Under the pieces are notes generated by a model. It was given only the letters and a program-made list of their open reading frames with translations. It had not been told where the DNA came from and did not search any database. Of a stretch of DNA of 42,313 nucleotides, positions 1 to 7,800 are shown piece after piece. This DNA is from CAZWVR01 sp964637235 (GTDB lineage: Bacteria; Bacteroidota; Bacteroidia; Bacteroidales; S143-33): contig CAZWVR010000010.1 in assembly GCA_964637235.1 (NCBI GenBank), positions 1 to 42,313 on the forward strand, written 5' to 3'. Position 1 is the stretch's first letter. Each line of letters opens with the position of its first letter. The position numbers and the translations under genes were made by a program.

Positions 1-17
1 ATCTTTTATCTTCTGCC

Positions 18-129
18 GTAAGAGCCCAATTCCACACACAACAAGGATTGCGACTAATAGATACCTTGTTCTCCTTTTTTCTCTCTTATATGTAAGAACC
101 CAATTCCACACACAACAAGGATTGCGACT
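18..129 (+). CRISPR. Leader-distal end of a CRISPR array (two repeats, one spacer)
   Basis: Two copies of a 37-38 base repeat lie at 18-55 and 92-129 with one mismatch (G24 versus A98). The period is 74, leaving a spacer of about 36-37 bases (55-91) unrelated to the repeat. The repeat core reads ACAACAAGGATTGCGAC. Its end ATTGCGAC resembles the ATTGAAAC-type 3' end of type I and type III repeats, so transcription is inferred left to right, with leader and cas genes to the left of the window. The sequence before position 18 would be the end of another spacer. No further intact repeat follows 129, so this should be the terminal repeat. The subtype cannot be decided without cas genes. Only two units are visible, so the call depends on repeat length, spacing and near-identity. 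Confidence 0.8.
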
Positions 130-193
130 GAGGGAAGAAAGTCATATGGGACAGACCTAATAAGTGATGGCAGAAAACTTATAACTATTTTTT

Positions 194-225
194 ATTGAAA
201 AATTCCCTTGTTTTTGTTATCTTTG
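194..225 (+). promoter_or_regulatory. Promoter of the Rpn-type gene
   Basis: TATCTTTG at 218-225 is a perfect match to the Bacteroidota -7 element TAnnTTTG. ATTG at 194-197 is a 3/4 match to the -33 element TTTG, with a 20-base spacer. It ends 13 bases before the ATG at 239, so the leader would be very short. Confidence 0.6.
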
Positions 226-238
226 CTAAAATTCATTT

Positions 239-1174
239 ATGAGTGAAAGTATCCATAAATTTTCTCACGATAGTTTTTTTAAATATCTAATGGAGGATAA
301 AGAAAACGTTAAAGACCTTATACAAGCAACTTTGCCTAAGAACATAGTAAAAAAATTAGACCTTACAACCTTGCGTAAATTAGATACTCAAAGGGTCACA
401 GCAGACCTAAAAATAACTTTCGCAGATGTAGCATATAATTGTAAATATAATAACAGAGACATAACTTTGGCATTCCTTTTTGAACATAAAAGTGATATCG
501 TAAATATGCCTCATTTACAGTTATTGACATATATGCTTGCAATGTGGAGAAATGAACAAAAAAATAATAAACAATTAACTCCGATTATTCCATACATATT
601 CTATCACGGCAAAAGAAACTGGCACAAGTGTTCTATGCAAACATATTTCGGAAAAATTGACAATGTGATAAAAATATTTATACCAGATTTTGATTATATA
701 TTATTTGACACGTCAAACTTAACTAATGATCAGTTGAGAGAATTATTTAAGCGTTTACCTATGCAGATAGGTATTTTTATGATGAAAAATATTTTTGAAG
801 CGCAAAATTTAATAGAAAATCTAACTTTGTATATCGAAGGAATAATGGGAAGTAGAGATTTAGATGAATTATATCGATGGCTAAAAACCAGTTTATTATA
901 TGCAATGGGATATGTCCAAGAAAACCCAAAAAAAATAATACAAAAAATGAAAACACTATCACCAAAACTTGCTCAACAGGCTAAAAGTGCATTTGATATG
1001 CTATTAGAAGAAGGTATACAAAAAGGGAAAGAGGAAGGAAAAAAAGAGGAAAAATATGAAATAGCTCGCAAAATGTTATCACTCGGCATGGAAATGGACT
1101 TAATAATGAAACTTACAGAATTAACTTATGAGGAGATTATACGCTTAAAACAAGAAATGCAAAACAACAACTAA
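239..1174 (+). CDS. Rpn family recombination-promoting nuclease / putative transposase (PDDEXK)
   Basis: The 311-residue protein has the layout of the Rpn family (transposase_31, PF04754), PD-(D/E)XK endonucleases that in E. coli RpnA promote RecA-independent recombination. The N-terminus shows the family signature HDSFFKYLM (residues 10-18). The nuclease core follows: D63 in FADVAYNC, then E82-H83-K84 in FEHKSD, giving a D...ExK active site. The C-terminus (about 255-311) is a charged helix rich in EEG/KEEG repeats ending in the LTYEEI motif common in these proteins. Length is normal and the frame is intact. It has its own promoter and sits between the CRISPR end and two decayed repeat-like units. 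No terminal inverted repeats or target duplication were seen, so mobility is unproven. An abortive or recombination role is possible but not shown. Confidence 0.85.
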   Translation: MSESIHKFSHDSFFKYLMEDKENVKDLIQATLPKNIVKKLDLTTLRKLDTQRVTADLKITFADVAYNCKYNNRDITLAFLFEHKSDIVNMPHLQLLTYMLAMWRNEQKNNKQLTPIIPYIFYHGKRNWHKCSMQTYFGKIDNVIKIFIPDFDYILFDTSNLTNDQLRELFKRLPMQIGIFMMKNIFEAQNLIENLTLYIEGIMGSRDLDELYRWLKTSLLYAMGYVQENPKKIIQKMKTLSPKLAQQAKSAFDMLLEEGIQKGKEEGKKEEKYEIARKMLSLGMEMDLIMKLTELTYEEIIRLKQEMQNNN

Positions 1175-1246
1175 TCTTAGGGCATATAGTAACGATGAAG
1201 AAAACTGCTGCTGAATAATTTTATACACAGATTAATTTTAAGGGGC

Positions 1247-1267
1247 ATTCCAAAACAACAAGGATTG
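1247..1267 (+). repeat. Decayed CRISPR-repeat-like unit 1
   Basis: ATTCCAAAACAACAAGGATTG matches the CRISPR repeat core at 103-124 apart from one deleted base and one substitution. The last 13 bases (1255-1267, ACAACAAGGATTG) are identical. It lies on the same strand as the array but on the far side of the Rpn-type gene. Confidence 0.5.
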
Positions 1268-1320
1268 AGGTAATAAAGACACAGCCATTTGGCGTAAAAC
1301 TCACTGCTCAGGATATTTTT

Positions 1321-1338
1321 CCAATACAACAAGGTATT
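1321..1338 (+). repeat. Decayed CRISPR-repeat-like unit 2
   Basis: CCAATACAACAAGGTATT retains CCA and ACAACAAGG from the repeat core. The shared ACAACAAGG begins at 1326, 71 bases after the same element in the preceding unit (1255). The intact array has a period of 74, so the spacing fits an eroded repeat-spacer unit. Confidence 0.35.
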
Positions 1339-1345
1339 ATGCTTT

Positions 1346-1615
1346 GCATACAGACGCGCAGCGTAAGGGCGGAGGCGGGTTAGCCGCCGAAGGCGAGCCA
1401 TAGTAGGCGTTTGCGGGCGGAGGCTGAGCGAGAGCGAAGCCCCACGCACCGCAAAGCGAGGTGAGGCGTAGGCAAACGTGCTGACAGGCGTTAGCCTGCT
1501 GCCGCTTTGCCTTGCCGAGCCGAGCGATTACGCCTACTTGGTGAGCCACAGGCGGATACAAGCCGTAGCCCGACCCGAGCGAGCTGCCCCAGCAGCGAGC
1601 GAGGGATACGCCCTA
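1346..1615. other. High-GC island, no supported gene
   Basis: By hand count 154 of 240 bases in 1381-1620 are G or C (64%), while nearby coding sequence is near 30% (16 of 60 in 241-300). Short complementary words recur: GGCGG/CCGCC around 1374-1388 with a 5-base loop, CAGGC/GCCTG at 1485-1498 with loop GTTA, CGTTTGC (1408-1414) against GCAAACG (1472-1478), and GCAAAGC (1451-1457) against GCTTTGC (1504-1510 and 1341-1347). Open frames across it on both strands have low-complexity composition and no recognisable domain, so I do not call genes. It could be a structured RNA, a dispersed GC-rich repeat, or imported sequence. The rest of 1175-1730 holds only the repeat remnants and the marR promoter. 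Confidence 0.6.
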
Positions 1616-1669
1616 AAATTTAATATCCCTTCCCTACTTATCTTGAAAAAATTTTTTAATTTTTTTTAC

Positions 1670-1697
1670 AAAAATATTTTGCATGCAAAGTATTTTT
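1670..1697. promoter_or_regulatory. Candidate MarR operator (28-bp inverted repeat)
   Basis: The inverted repeat is centred between 1683 and 1684. The core TTTGCATGCAAA (1678-1689) is a perfect palindrome. One mismatched pair (T1677/G1690) separates it from outer arms that stay complementary out to 1670/1697. It covers the -33 element and most of the spacer of the promoter reading into the MarR gene. That size and position are typical of a site bound by a dimeric winged-helix repressor, so autorepression is the simplest reading. Binding itself is inferred. Confidence 0.6.
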
Positions 1698-1708
1698 TTT
1701 TATATTTG
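1678..1708 (+). promoter_or_regulatory. Promoter of the marR-fad operon
   Basis: TTTG at 1678-1681, a 19-base spacer and TATATTTG at 1701-1708 match both Bacteroidota sigma elements exactly. Transcription would begin near 1715, shortly before the GTG at 1731. The -33 box is embedded in the palindrome at 1670-1697. Confidence 0.75.
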
Positions 1709-1730
1709 TAAACAGAAAAGATGAAAAATT

Positions 1731-2180
1731 GTGAAACTAACTCAGACCATAGAATTTTATATCAAAAAGACCTCATTAGCGCTTTCAAGGATGTATAATG
1801 AATTAGCAAAAAAATATGGGCTAACCCAAACAGCAGGATATGTCCTTATGTATGTTCATAAAGAAGGAACACCGACTACACAGCTCGCATATTCTCTGGG
1901 AATGAAGGAATCCAGTTTAACACGACTGTTGAAAAAAATGGAAAATAAGGGCTTAATAAATCGAATAAAAGACCCGACTGATAAACGAATAATAAGAGTT
2001 TTTCTGACGCCAGAAGGAGTAGAAAAACGGAGACTTATAAAAAAATATGTTCTTGAATTCAATGAAAAAATCATGAAAAATCTTGGCGAGGAAAATATTC
2101 AAAAATTTTATGAAATATTAGATTACATCAATGAAATGATACAAAAGCAAGTAGTTTATCAAACCACTATAAAACATTAG
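1731..2180 (+). CDS. MarR family transcriptional regulator
   Basis: This 149-residue protein is the usual MarR length. Helix-turn-helix residues lie at about 43-70 (TTQLAYSLGMKESSLTRLLKKMENKGLI region). The wing (about 72-90) contains DPTDKRIIRVFLTPEG, the family's D-x-R-D-like wing motif. The start is GTG: the ATG at 1721 is in another frame, and the next in-frame ATG (1791) would remove the first helix needed for dimerisation. The stop is 4 bases before the next ATG, so it leads the fatty-acid degradation genes and probably controls them, in the place held by TetR-type FadR in Bacillus. The ligand is probably an acyl-CoA or fatty acid, which is inference from context. A candidate operator overlaps its promoter. 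Confidence 0.9.
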   Translation: MKLTQTIEFYIKKTSLALSRMYNELAKKYGLTQTAGYVLMYVHKEGTPTTQLAYSLGMKESSLTRLLKKMENKGLINRIKDPTDKRIIRVFLTPEGVEKRRLIKKYVLEFNEKIMKNLGEENIQKFYEILDYINEMIQKQVVYQTTIKH

Positions 2181-2184
2181 CATT

Positions 2185-4587
2185 ATGATACGAAGAATCA
2201 ACAAAGTTGCAGTGCTGGGCGCAGGAGTAATGGGCTCAGCAATTGCCTGCCATTTTGCAAACATCGGCTTAGAAGTGCTGCTATTAGACATAGTACCACG
2301 CGAACTTACCGAAGAAGAAAAAGCAAAAGGTCTGACGCTTCAAGACAAAGTTGTCAGAAATAGAATTGTAAACGAAGCTCTAAAAAAAGCGCTCAAAACA
2401 AAGCCCTCTCCTATTTACAAACAAGAATTTGCTAAAAGAATTACTACCGGGAATTTTGAGGATGATATGCCTAAAATTAAAGATTATGACTGGGTTATTG
2501 AAGTTGTTGTTGAACGTTTAGATATCAAACAAAAAGTATTTGAACAGGTTGACAAATACCGCAGAGAAGGTACTATTGTATCGTCTAATACATCCGGCAT
2601 TTCTATCACAGAAATGGCAAAAGGAAGAAGTGATGATTTCAGACGTCATTTTTTGGGAACTCATTTCTTTAATCCCCCGCGTTATTTACCTCTTTTGGAA
2701 ATAATACCGCATCCAGAAACTGATCCTTCTCTGATTGAATTTATGAGTGAATATGCCTCAAAATTTCTGGGTAAAATACCAGTAATTGCAAAAGATACTC
2801 CTGCATTTATTGCTAATCGCATCGGTACTTTTGCAATAATGGAACTTTTTAATCATGTTAAAGAATTCGGACTGACAATCACTGAAATTGACAAACTTAC
2901 TGGAACTATAATAGGCCGTCCTAAATCAGCAACATTTAGAACAGCCGATGTTGTAGGACTTGACACTCTTGTCCATGTTTCAGAATATATCAAAAATAGT
3001 ACTAATGACGAACGTAATGATACTTTCGCGATACCAGACTACCTACAAAAGATGCTGGAAAACAAATGGTTAGGTCAAAAATCTGGACAAGGCTTCTATA
3101 AAAAAGTCGTTGAAAATGGACAAAAGAAATTCCTAAGCATTGACTTTGAAACTCTGGAATATAAAGAAGATCCAAAACCTAAATTTGATATCTTTGAAAA
3201 AGCAAAACCTATTGAAGATTTACGCAAACGCCTTCCTGTTTTATTATCTGATAAGGGCAAAGTAGGTGAGTTTTACAGAAAAACATTTTACAGCACATTT
3301 GCATATTCATCAAACCGTATTCCGGAAATTACAGACGAACTCTACAAAGTTGATGATGCTCTTAGAGCCGGTTTTGGTTGGAAACTTGGACCTTTTGAAT
3401 CATGGGACGCTCTCGGAGTAGAAGACACTGTCAAAAAAATGGAAGAATACGGATATAAACCAGCTCAATGGGTATATGATATGCTATCTGCCGGCTTCAA
3501 AACATTTTACAAAATACAAAACGGTAAAAAATATTACTACGACATACACAAAAAAGATTATTTAGTAATTCCCGGACAAGAAGGCAAACTCTCACTTGAA
3601 ATACTTAGACCTACTAATGTTATATGGGAAAACGATGGTGCCTCTATATTTGACTTGGGTGATGGAATTCTTGCTATTGAGTTCCATACTAAAATGAACA
3701 CCATCGGCGGAGAAGTATTAACAGCCCTCAATAAAGCATTAGATCTCGCAGAGGAAAAGTACAAAGGTCTGGTAATATATAACGAAGGAGACCACTTTTC
3801 AGCAGGTGCAAATGTAGGTATGATCTATATGTTAGCAGTAGAGCAGGAATGGGAAGAGCTGAATATGGCTGTACGTTGGTTTCAGAATACAACAATGCGG
3901 CTACGCTACTCCTCAATACCAGTAATTGCCGCACCTCACGGAATGACTCTTGGTGGTGGTACGGAAATTTGTATGCATTCCGATAAAGTTATTGCTCACG
4001 CCGAAACATATATGGGACTCGTTGAGTTTGGTGTAGGACTTATCCCCGGAGGCGGCGGAACAAAAGAATTTGCTCTAAGACTCAGCGATGAACTAAAACC
4101 CGGAGACGTCAGAATAAACGCTTTTCAACACCGTTTCCTTACTATTGGACAAGCCAAAGTCTCTACATCTGCATACGAAGCATTTGACTTAGGATATCTA
4201 CGCAAAGGCATTGACGAAGTTATTGTCAGCCGAGCTCACCAATTAGCTTATGCTAAACAAGTAGCTCTGTTAATGTATGAAAAAGGATACTCTAAACCAG
4301 CTCCACGCAAGGATATAAAAATACTCGGAAAAGAAGCTTTGGGATTTGTATATGTCGGTGCAAACGAATATACAGAAGCTCATTATATGTCTGAACATGA
4401 TAAACTTATAGCTCAGAAACTCGGCTGGGTAATGGCTGGTGGAGATATCTCCCAAGCTATGACAGAAGTCTCTGAACAATACCTCTTAGACCTTGAAAGA
4501 AAAGCATTCTTAGAACTCTGTGCCCAGAGAAAAACTCTGGAACGTATGCAAAGCCTTATTACCAAAGGCAAAATAATAAGAAATTAA
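2185..4587 (+). CDS. fadN: 3-hydroxyacyl-CoA dehydrogenase / enoyl-CoA hydratase, FadN type
   Basis: The 800-residue bifunctional beta-oxidation enzyme has the dehydrogenase first and the crotonase domain last, as in Bacillus FadN and opposite to E. coli FadB. The NAD-binding motif GAGVMG is at 12-17. The catalytic dyad is H160 (HFFNPP) and E172, with the same 12-residue spacing as in human HAD. A C-terminal dehydrogenase domain follows to about residue 440. The crotonase domain (about 490-700) has the oxyanion motif FSAGAN and both catalytic glutamates, in GGGTE and in GLVEFGVGLIPGGGG, so hydratase activity is expected. It converts enoyl-CoA to 3-hydroxyacyl-CoA and then 3-ketoacyl-CoA with NAD. 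It is followed after 27 bases by the thiolase, its next step. Intact and of normal length. Confidence 0.92.
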   Translation: MIRRINKVAVLGAGVMGSAIACHFANIGLEVLLLDIVPRELTEEEKAKGLTLQDKVVRNRIVNEALKKALKTKPSPIYKQEFAKRITTGNFEDDMPKIKDYDWVIEVVVERLDIKQKVFEQVDKYRREGTIVSSNTSGISITEMAKGRSDDFRRHFLGTHFFNPPRYLPLLEIIPHPETDPSLIEFMSEYASKFLGKIPVIAKDTPAFIANRIGTFAIMELFNHVKEFGLTITEIDKLTGTIIGRPKSATFRTADVVGLDTLVHVSEYIKNSTNDERNDTFAIPDYLQKMLENKWLGQKSGQGFYKKVVENGQKKFLSIDFETLEYKEDPKPKFDIFEKAKPIEDLRKRLPVLLSDKGKVGEFYRKTFYSTFAYSSNRIPEITDELYKVDDALRAGFGWKLGPFESWDALGVEDTVKKMEEYGYKPAQWVYDMLSAGFKTFYKIQNGKKYYYDIHKKDYLVIPGQEGKLSLEILRPTNVIWENDGASIFDLGDGILAIEFHTKMNTIGGEVLTALNKALDLAEEKYKGLVIYNEGDHFSAGANVGMIYMLAVEQEWEELNMAVRWFQNTTMRLRYSSIPVIAAPHGMTLGGGTEICMHSDKVIAHAETYMGLVEFGVGLIPGGGGTKEFALRLSDELKPGDVRINAFQHRFLTIGQAKVSTSAYEAFDLGYLRKGIDEVIVSRAHQLAYAKQVALLMYEKGYSKPAPRKDIKILGKEALGFVYVGANEYTEAHYMSEHDKLIAQKLGWVMAGGDISQAMTEVSEQYLLDLERKAFLELCAQRKTLERMQSLITKGKIIRN

Positions 4588-4614
4588 AATTTTTAACCCT
4601 GAAAACAATAAAAT

Positions 4615-5787
4615 ATGGAAGCATATATAATCGGTGGATATAGAACAGCGGTTGGTAAAGCACCGCGTGGGACATTACGTTTTACACGTCCCGATGATAT
4701 GGCAGTAGCTGTCATAAAAAAACTTTTGGATGATTTCCCTCAAATAGACAGATCTCGCATTGATGATATTGTCATAGGAAATGCATTCCCAGAAGCAGAA
4801 CAGGGTATGAATATGGGACGTCTTGTCTCACTTATGGCTCTTGAACAAGTTGACGTCCCCGGTTCTACTGTAAATAGATTCTGTGCCTCTGGTCTAGAAA
4901 CAATAGCTATTGCTACGGCAAAAATACGAGCAGGCTTAGCTGATATTATTATAGCTGGTGGATCGGAATCTATGTCCCTTGTATCAATGGGAGGCTGGCG
5001 TTTCGTCCCTAATTACGAAGTTGCTAAAAAACACCCTGACTGGTATATGTCTATGGGGTTAACCTCTGAAATGGTAGCCCGTGAATATGGAATAAAACGT
5101 GAAGAAGTTGACGAGTTCGGTTATAACTCACATATGAAAGCAATCCGTGCTATTGACAATGGATACTTCAAAGATCAAATAGTACCTCTGAAAATTACAG
5201 AAACCTATTATGAAGACGGACAAAAGAAAACTCGCGAGATAATATTTGATACAGACGAAGGACCACGCCGCGATACTTCAATGGAAAAATTGGCAAAACT
5301 AAAACCTGCATTTGCTCCTGATGGAGTTTCTACCGCAGGTAATTCCTCGCAAACATCTGACGGAGCCGCTTTTGTAATGGTAGTATCTGAACGTATCTTG
5401 AAAGAATACAATATAAAGCCTATTGCAAGACTTATTGATTATCAGGTTGCTGGCGTAGAACCTTATAAAATGGGCATTGGACCAACAAAGGCAATTCCTA
5501 AGGTGTTGAAGCATTCTGGTATGAGCCTTGCAGATATTGACTTGATAGAACTTAACGAAGCTTTTGCTACGCAATCATTAGCTGTTATTCGTGAGCTTGA
5601 CCTAAATCCAGATATTGTAAACGTCAATGGAGGTGCTATTGCCCTTGGGCATCCACTGGGATGCACAGGTGCTAAACTTACAGTTCAGATACTCAATGAA
5701 TTGCGTCGCCGTAACAAAAAATATGGAATGGTTACAATGTGCGTCGGAACAGGACAAGGTGCTGCTGGTATCTTTGAATTATTATAA
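4615..5787 (+). CDS. fadA: Acetyl-CoA acyltransferase (3-ketoacyl-CoA thiolase)
   Basis: The 390-residue thiolase cleaves 3-ketoacyl-CoA with CoA to give acetyl-CoA and a shortened acyl-CoA, the last step of the beta-oxidation turn. All catalytic residues are present: nucleophile C90 in NRFCASG, H346 in GGAIALGHPLGCTGA, and the acid/base C376 in CVGTGQG near the C-terminus. Length matches FadA and degradative thiolases. Order after the FadN-like gene and before the acyl-CoA dehydrogenase matches the Bacillus fadNAE operon, which supports a degradative rather than biosynthetic role. Specificity for chain length cannot be read from the sequence. A hairpin follows the stop, so expression of the dehydrogenase downstream may be partly uncoupled. 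Confidence 0.93.
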   Translation: MEAYIIGGYRTAVGKAPRGTLRFTRPDDMAVAVIKKLLDDFPQIDRSRIDDIVIGNAFPEAEQGMNMGRLVSLMALEQVDVPGSTVNRFCASGLETIAIATAKIRAGLADIIIAGGSESMSLVSMGGWRFVPNYEVAKKHPDWYMSMGLTSEMVAREYGIKREEVDEFGYNSHMKAIRAIDNGYFKDQIVPLKITETYYEDGQKKTREIIFDTDEGPRRDTSMEKLAKLKPAFAPDGVSTAGNSSQTSDGAAFVMVVSERILKEYNIKPIARLIDYQVAGVEPYKMGIGPTKAIPKVLKHSGMSLADIDLIELNEAFATQSLAVIRELDLNPDIVNVNGGAIALGHPLGCTGAKLTVQILNELRRRNKKYGMVTMCVGTGQGAAGIFELL

Positions 5788-5793
5788 ATAAAA

Positions 5794-5836
5794 ATGGGGC
5801 TGTCTTATTGTCTCTATTGCCATTTGACAGTCCCAT
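5794..5836 (+). terminator. Stem-loop after the thiolase gene
   Basis: ATGGGGCTGTC (5794-5804) pairs with GACAGTCCCAT (5826-5836), 11 bp with one G-U, around a 21-base loop. It starts 6 bases after the stop. There is no clear U-run after it, so it may be a weak terminator or an RNA-stabilising hairpin inside the fad operon. Confidence 0.5.
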
Positions 5837-5945
5837 AATTAAAATTTTAATAAATTGATAATCAGATATTTATATATAATCCTAAAAACTTAACCTAAGA
5901 CTTAACACTAAATTTCAAAATAATAAAACTAAAAAACATTAAACT

Positions 5946-7730
5946 ATGTCTGAAAAAAGAACACTAAAAGGTGGTGAATTCCTAATCAAAGATGTTGATT
6001 ATAAATCTGTCTTTATCCCTGAGGAATTTAACGAAGAACAAAGAATGATAGCCCAAACATGTAGGGACTTCACTCAAACAAGAGTAATTCCTACTGTTGA
6101 CCAACTTGAAAAACATGACTATGAACTACTGACCAAACTTCTGAAAGAAGCCGGAGAAATGGGACTTTTGGGTATTTCTATACCAGAAGAATATGAAGGT
6201 TTTGGACAAAATTTTGTGACTTCAATGTTGGCAGTGGAAGAAATGGGAAAAGGATTTAGCTTCGCCGTTGCATATTCTGCCCATACCGGTATAGGCACAC
6301 TCCCTATTCTATATTTCGGCAACGAAGAACAAAAACGTAAATATCTGCCCAAATTAGCTACCGGAGAATATATCGGCGCTTATGCTCTTACAGAACCACA
6401 AGCTGGCTCCGACGCAAATGCAGGTTCAACAAAAGCTACTCTTAGCGAAGATGGCAAGTATTGGATTCTTAACGGTAGCAAAATGTGGATAACAAATGCA
6501 GGTGTCGCAGACCTTTTCATAGTTTATGCAAAAATTGACGACGACAAAAACCTGAGTGCATTTATCGTTGAAAGAAATACCCCCGGCTTCACAATAGGTG
6601 AAGAAGAAGAAAAAATGGGTATTAAAGGTTCATCTACCTGCCAAATATTCTTTGATAACGCAAAAGTTCCAGTAGAAAACCTCTTGGGCGAAAGAAATAA
6701 AGGCTTTAAAATAGCTTTGTATATCTTGAACCTCGGAAGAATAAAACTCGCAGGTGCTACTATCGGTGCGGCAAAAGCTACTATTGACGCATCTGTTCAA
6801 TATGCTACCGAAAGAAAACAATTCGGGACACATATCGCAAACTTCGGAGCTATAAAACATAAGCTCGCTGAAATGGTTATTAGAACCTTCGCAAATGAAT
6901 CCTTAACTTACCGAGCCAGCCAAAACATTGAGGATGAAATAGAAGCCCTTATTGCAGAAGGAATGGAACGCGATAGAGCTTATATAGAAGCTATCCGCCA
7001 ATTCGCAATAGAAGCCTCAATAGCAAAAGTATATGGCTCCGAAGCTCTTGACTATGTAGTTGACGAAGGAGTACAAATACACGGCGGTATGGGTTATTCC
7101 GCTGAAATGATGGTAGAACGAGCTTACCGTGACTCTCGTATCAATAGAATTTTTGAAGGTACAAATGAAATTAACCGCCTCGTTATAGTCGGTGAACTCC
7201 TAAAACGCGGTCTAAAAGGTGAACTTGATCTATTGAAACCTGCATTAGCTGTTGCTGACGAACTTATGCAAATACCTGACTTCGGAACCGGCTCAGAATC
7301 TTATTTTGAAAAGAAACATAAACTCGTTAAAAACTTTAAAAAAGCTATATTACTCGTCGCTGGTGCTGCTCTTAAAAAATTCGGCGATAAATTCCAAGAT
7401 GAACAAGAAGTAATTATGAATCTCGCTGATATGCTTATCTACACCTATGCCACAGAATCAACTCTCCTGAGAGTAGAAAAACTCGCTCAAATGTATGATG
7501 AAAATAGATTACAAATCTATAAAGATATTTTAGACGTTCTCGCCTATGATAATGCTTGGAGAATATGGAAACTTGGAGTTGACGCCGTAAATGCATTCGC
7601 AAAAGGTGATGAACAACAAGCCCTCTTAATGGGTATGAAACGATATACAAAAACTGAACCTGTTAATGTAAAAGAAGCCCGTCGTAGAATCGCTGATAAA
7701 CTTATTGAAGATCGTAAATATAACTTCTAA
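5946..7730 (+). CDS. fadE: Acyl-CoA dehydrogenase, FadE type with C-terminal extension
   Basis: The 594-residue flavoprotein catalyses the first, FAD-dependent dehydrogenation of acyl-CoA. The fold reads N-terminal helical domain (about 30-145), beta domain (YALTEPQAGSDA at 147-157, WITNAG at 181-186) and C-terminal helical domain. Catalytic base E404 sits in RIFEGTNEIN, the position used by medium- and very-long-chain enzymes. About 180 extra C-terminal residues (after 415) resemble the extension of VLCAD/ACAD9 and of Bacillus FadE, which is of the same size. No electron-transfer flavoprotein genes are in the window, so the electron acceptor is unknown. It is separated from the thiolase by 158 bases with a hairpin but no clear promoter. 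A strong terminator follows. Confidence 0.93.
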   Translation: MSEKRTLKGGEFLIKDVDYKSVFIPEEFNEEQRMIAQTCRDFTQTRVIPTVDQLEKHDYELLTKLLKEAGEMGLLGISIPEEYEGFGQNFVTSMLAVEEMGKGFSFAVAYSAHTGIGTLPILYFGNEEQKRKYLPKLATGEYIGAYALTEPQAGSDANAGSTKATLSEDGKYWILNGSKMWITNAGVADLFIVYAKIDDDKNLSAFIVERNTPGFTIGEEEEKMGIKGSSTCQIFFDNAKVPVENLLGERNKGFKIALYILNLGRIKLAGATIGAAKATIDASVQYATERKQFGTHIANFGAIKHKLAEMVIRTFANESLTYRASQNIEDEIEALIAEGMERDRAYIEAIRQFAIEASIAKVYGSEALDYVVDEGVQIHGGMGYSAEMMVERAYRDSRINRIFEGTNEINRLVIVGELLKRGLKGELDLLKPALAVADELMQIPDFGTGSESYFEKKHKLVKNFKKAILLVAGAALKKFGDKFQDEQEVIMNLADMLIYTYATESTLLRVEKLAQMYDENRLQIYKDILDVLAYDNAWRIWKLGVDAVNAFAKGDEQQALLMGMKRYTKTEPVNVKEARRRIADKLIEDRKYNF

Positions 7731-7742
7731 AAAAGCTATTAA

Positions 7743-7777
7743 AAACCGCAGTCTCAATTTTTTTGAGGCTGCGGTTT
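7743..7777 (+). terminator. Terminator after the acyl-CoA dehydrogenase gene
   Basis: A 15-bp stem pairs AAACCGCAGTCTCAA (7743-7757) with 7763-7777, with one G-U pair and a 5-T loop. GCATTTTT follows. It starts 12 bases after the stop, so the three-enzyme transcript should end here or be attenuated. Confidence 0.85.
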
Positions 7778-7800
7778 GCATTTTTAACAAAAAATTTTAT

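Noticed and set aside
239..1174. Rpn gene as part of a bounded insertion sequence
   Set aside because: I looked for terminal inverted repeats and a target-site duplication on both sides and found none, so only the protein family is claimed.
1177..1711. Several open frames on both strands across the GC-rich island
   Set aside because: They overlap one another, have composition driven by the high GC content, no domain or promoter, and no start context. They are more likely by-products of few stop codons in GC-rich DNA.
7705..7800. Upstream start extending the DUF4442 gene to 190 residues
   Set aside because: It overlaps the acyl-CoA dehydrogenase and crosses a 15-bp terminator stem; the ATG at 7801 gives the normal family length.
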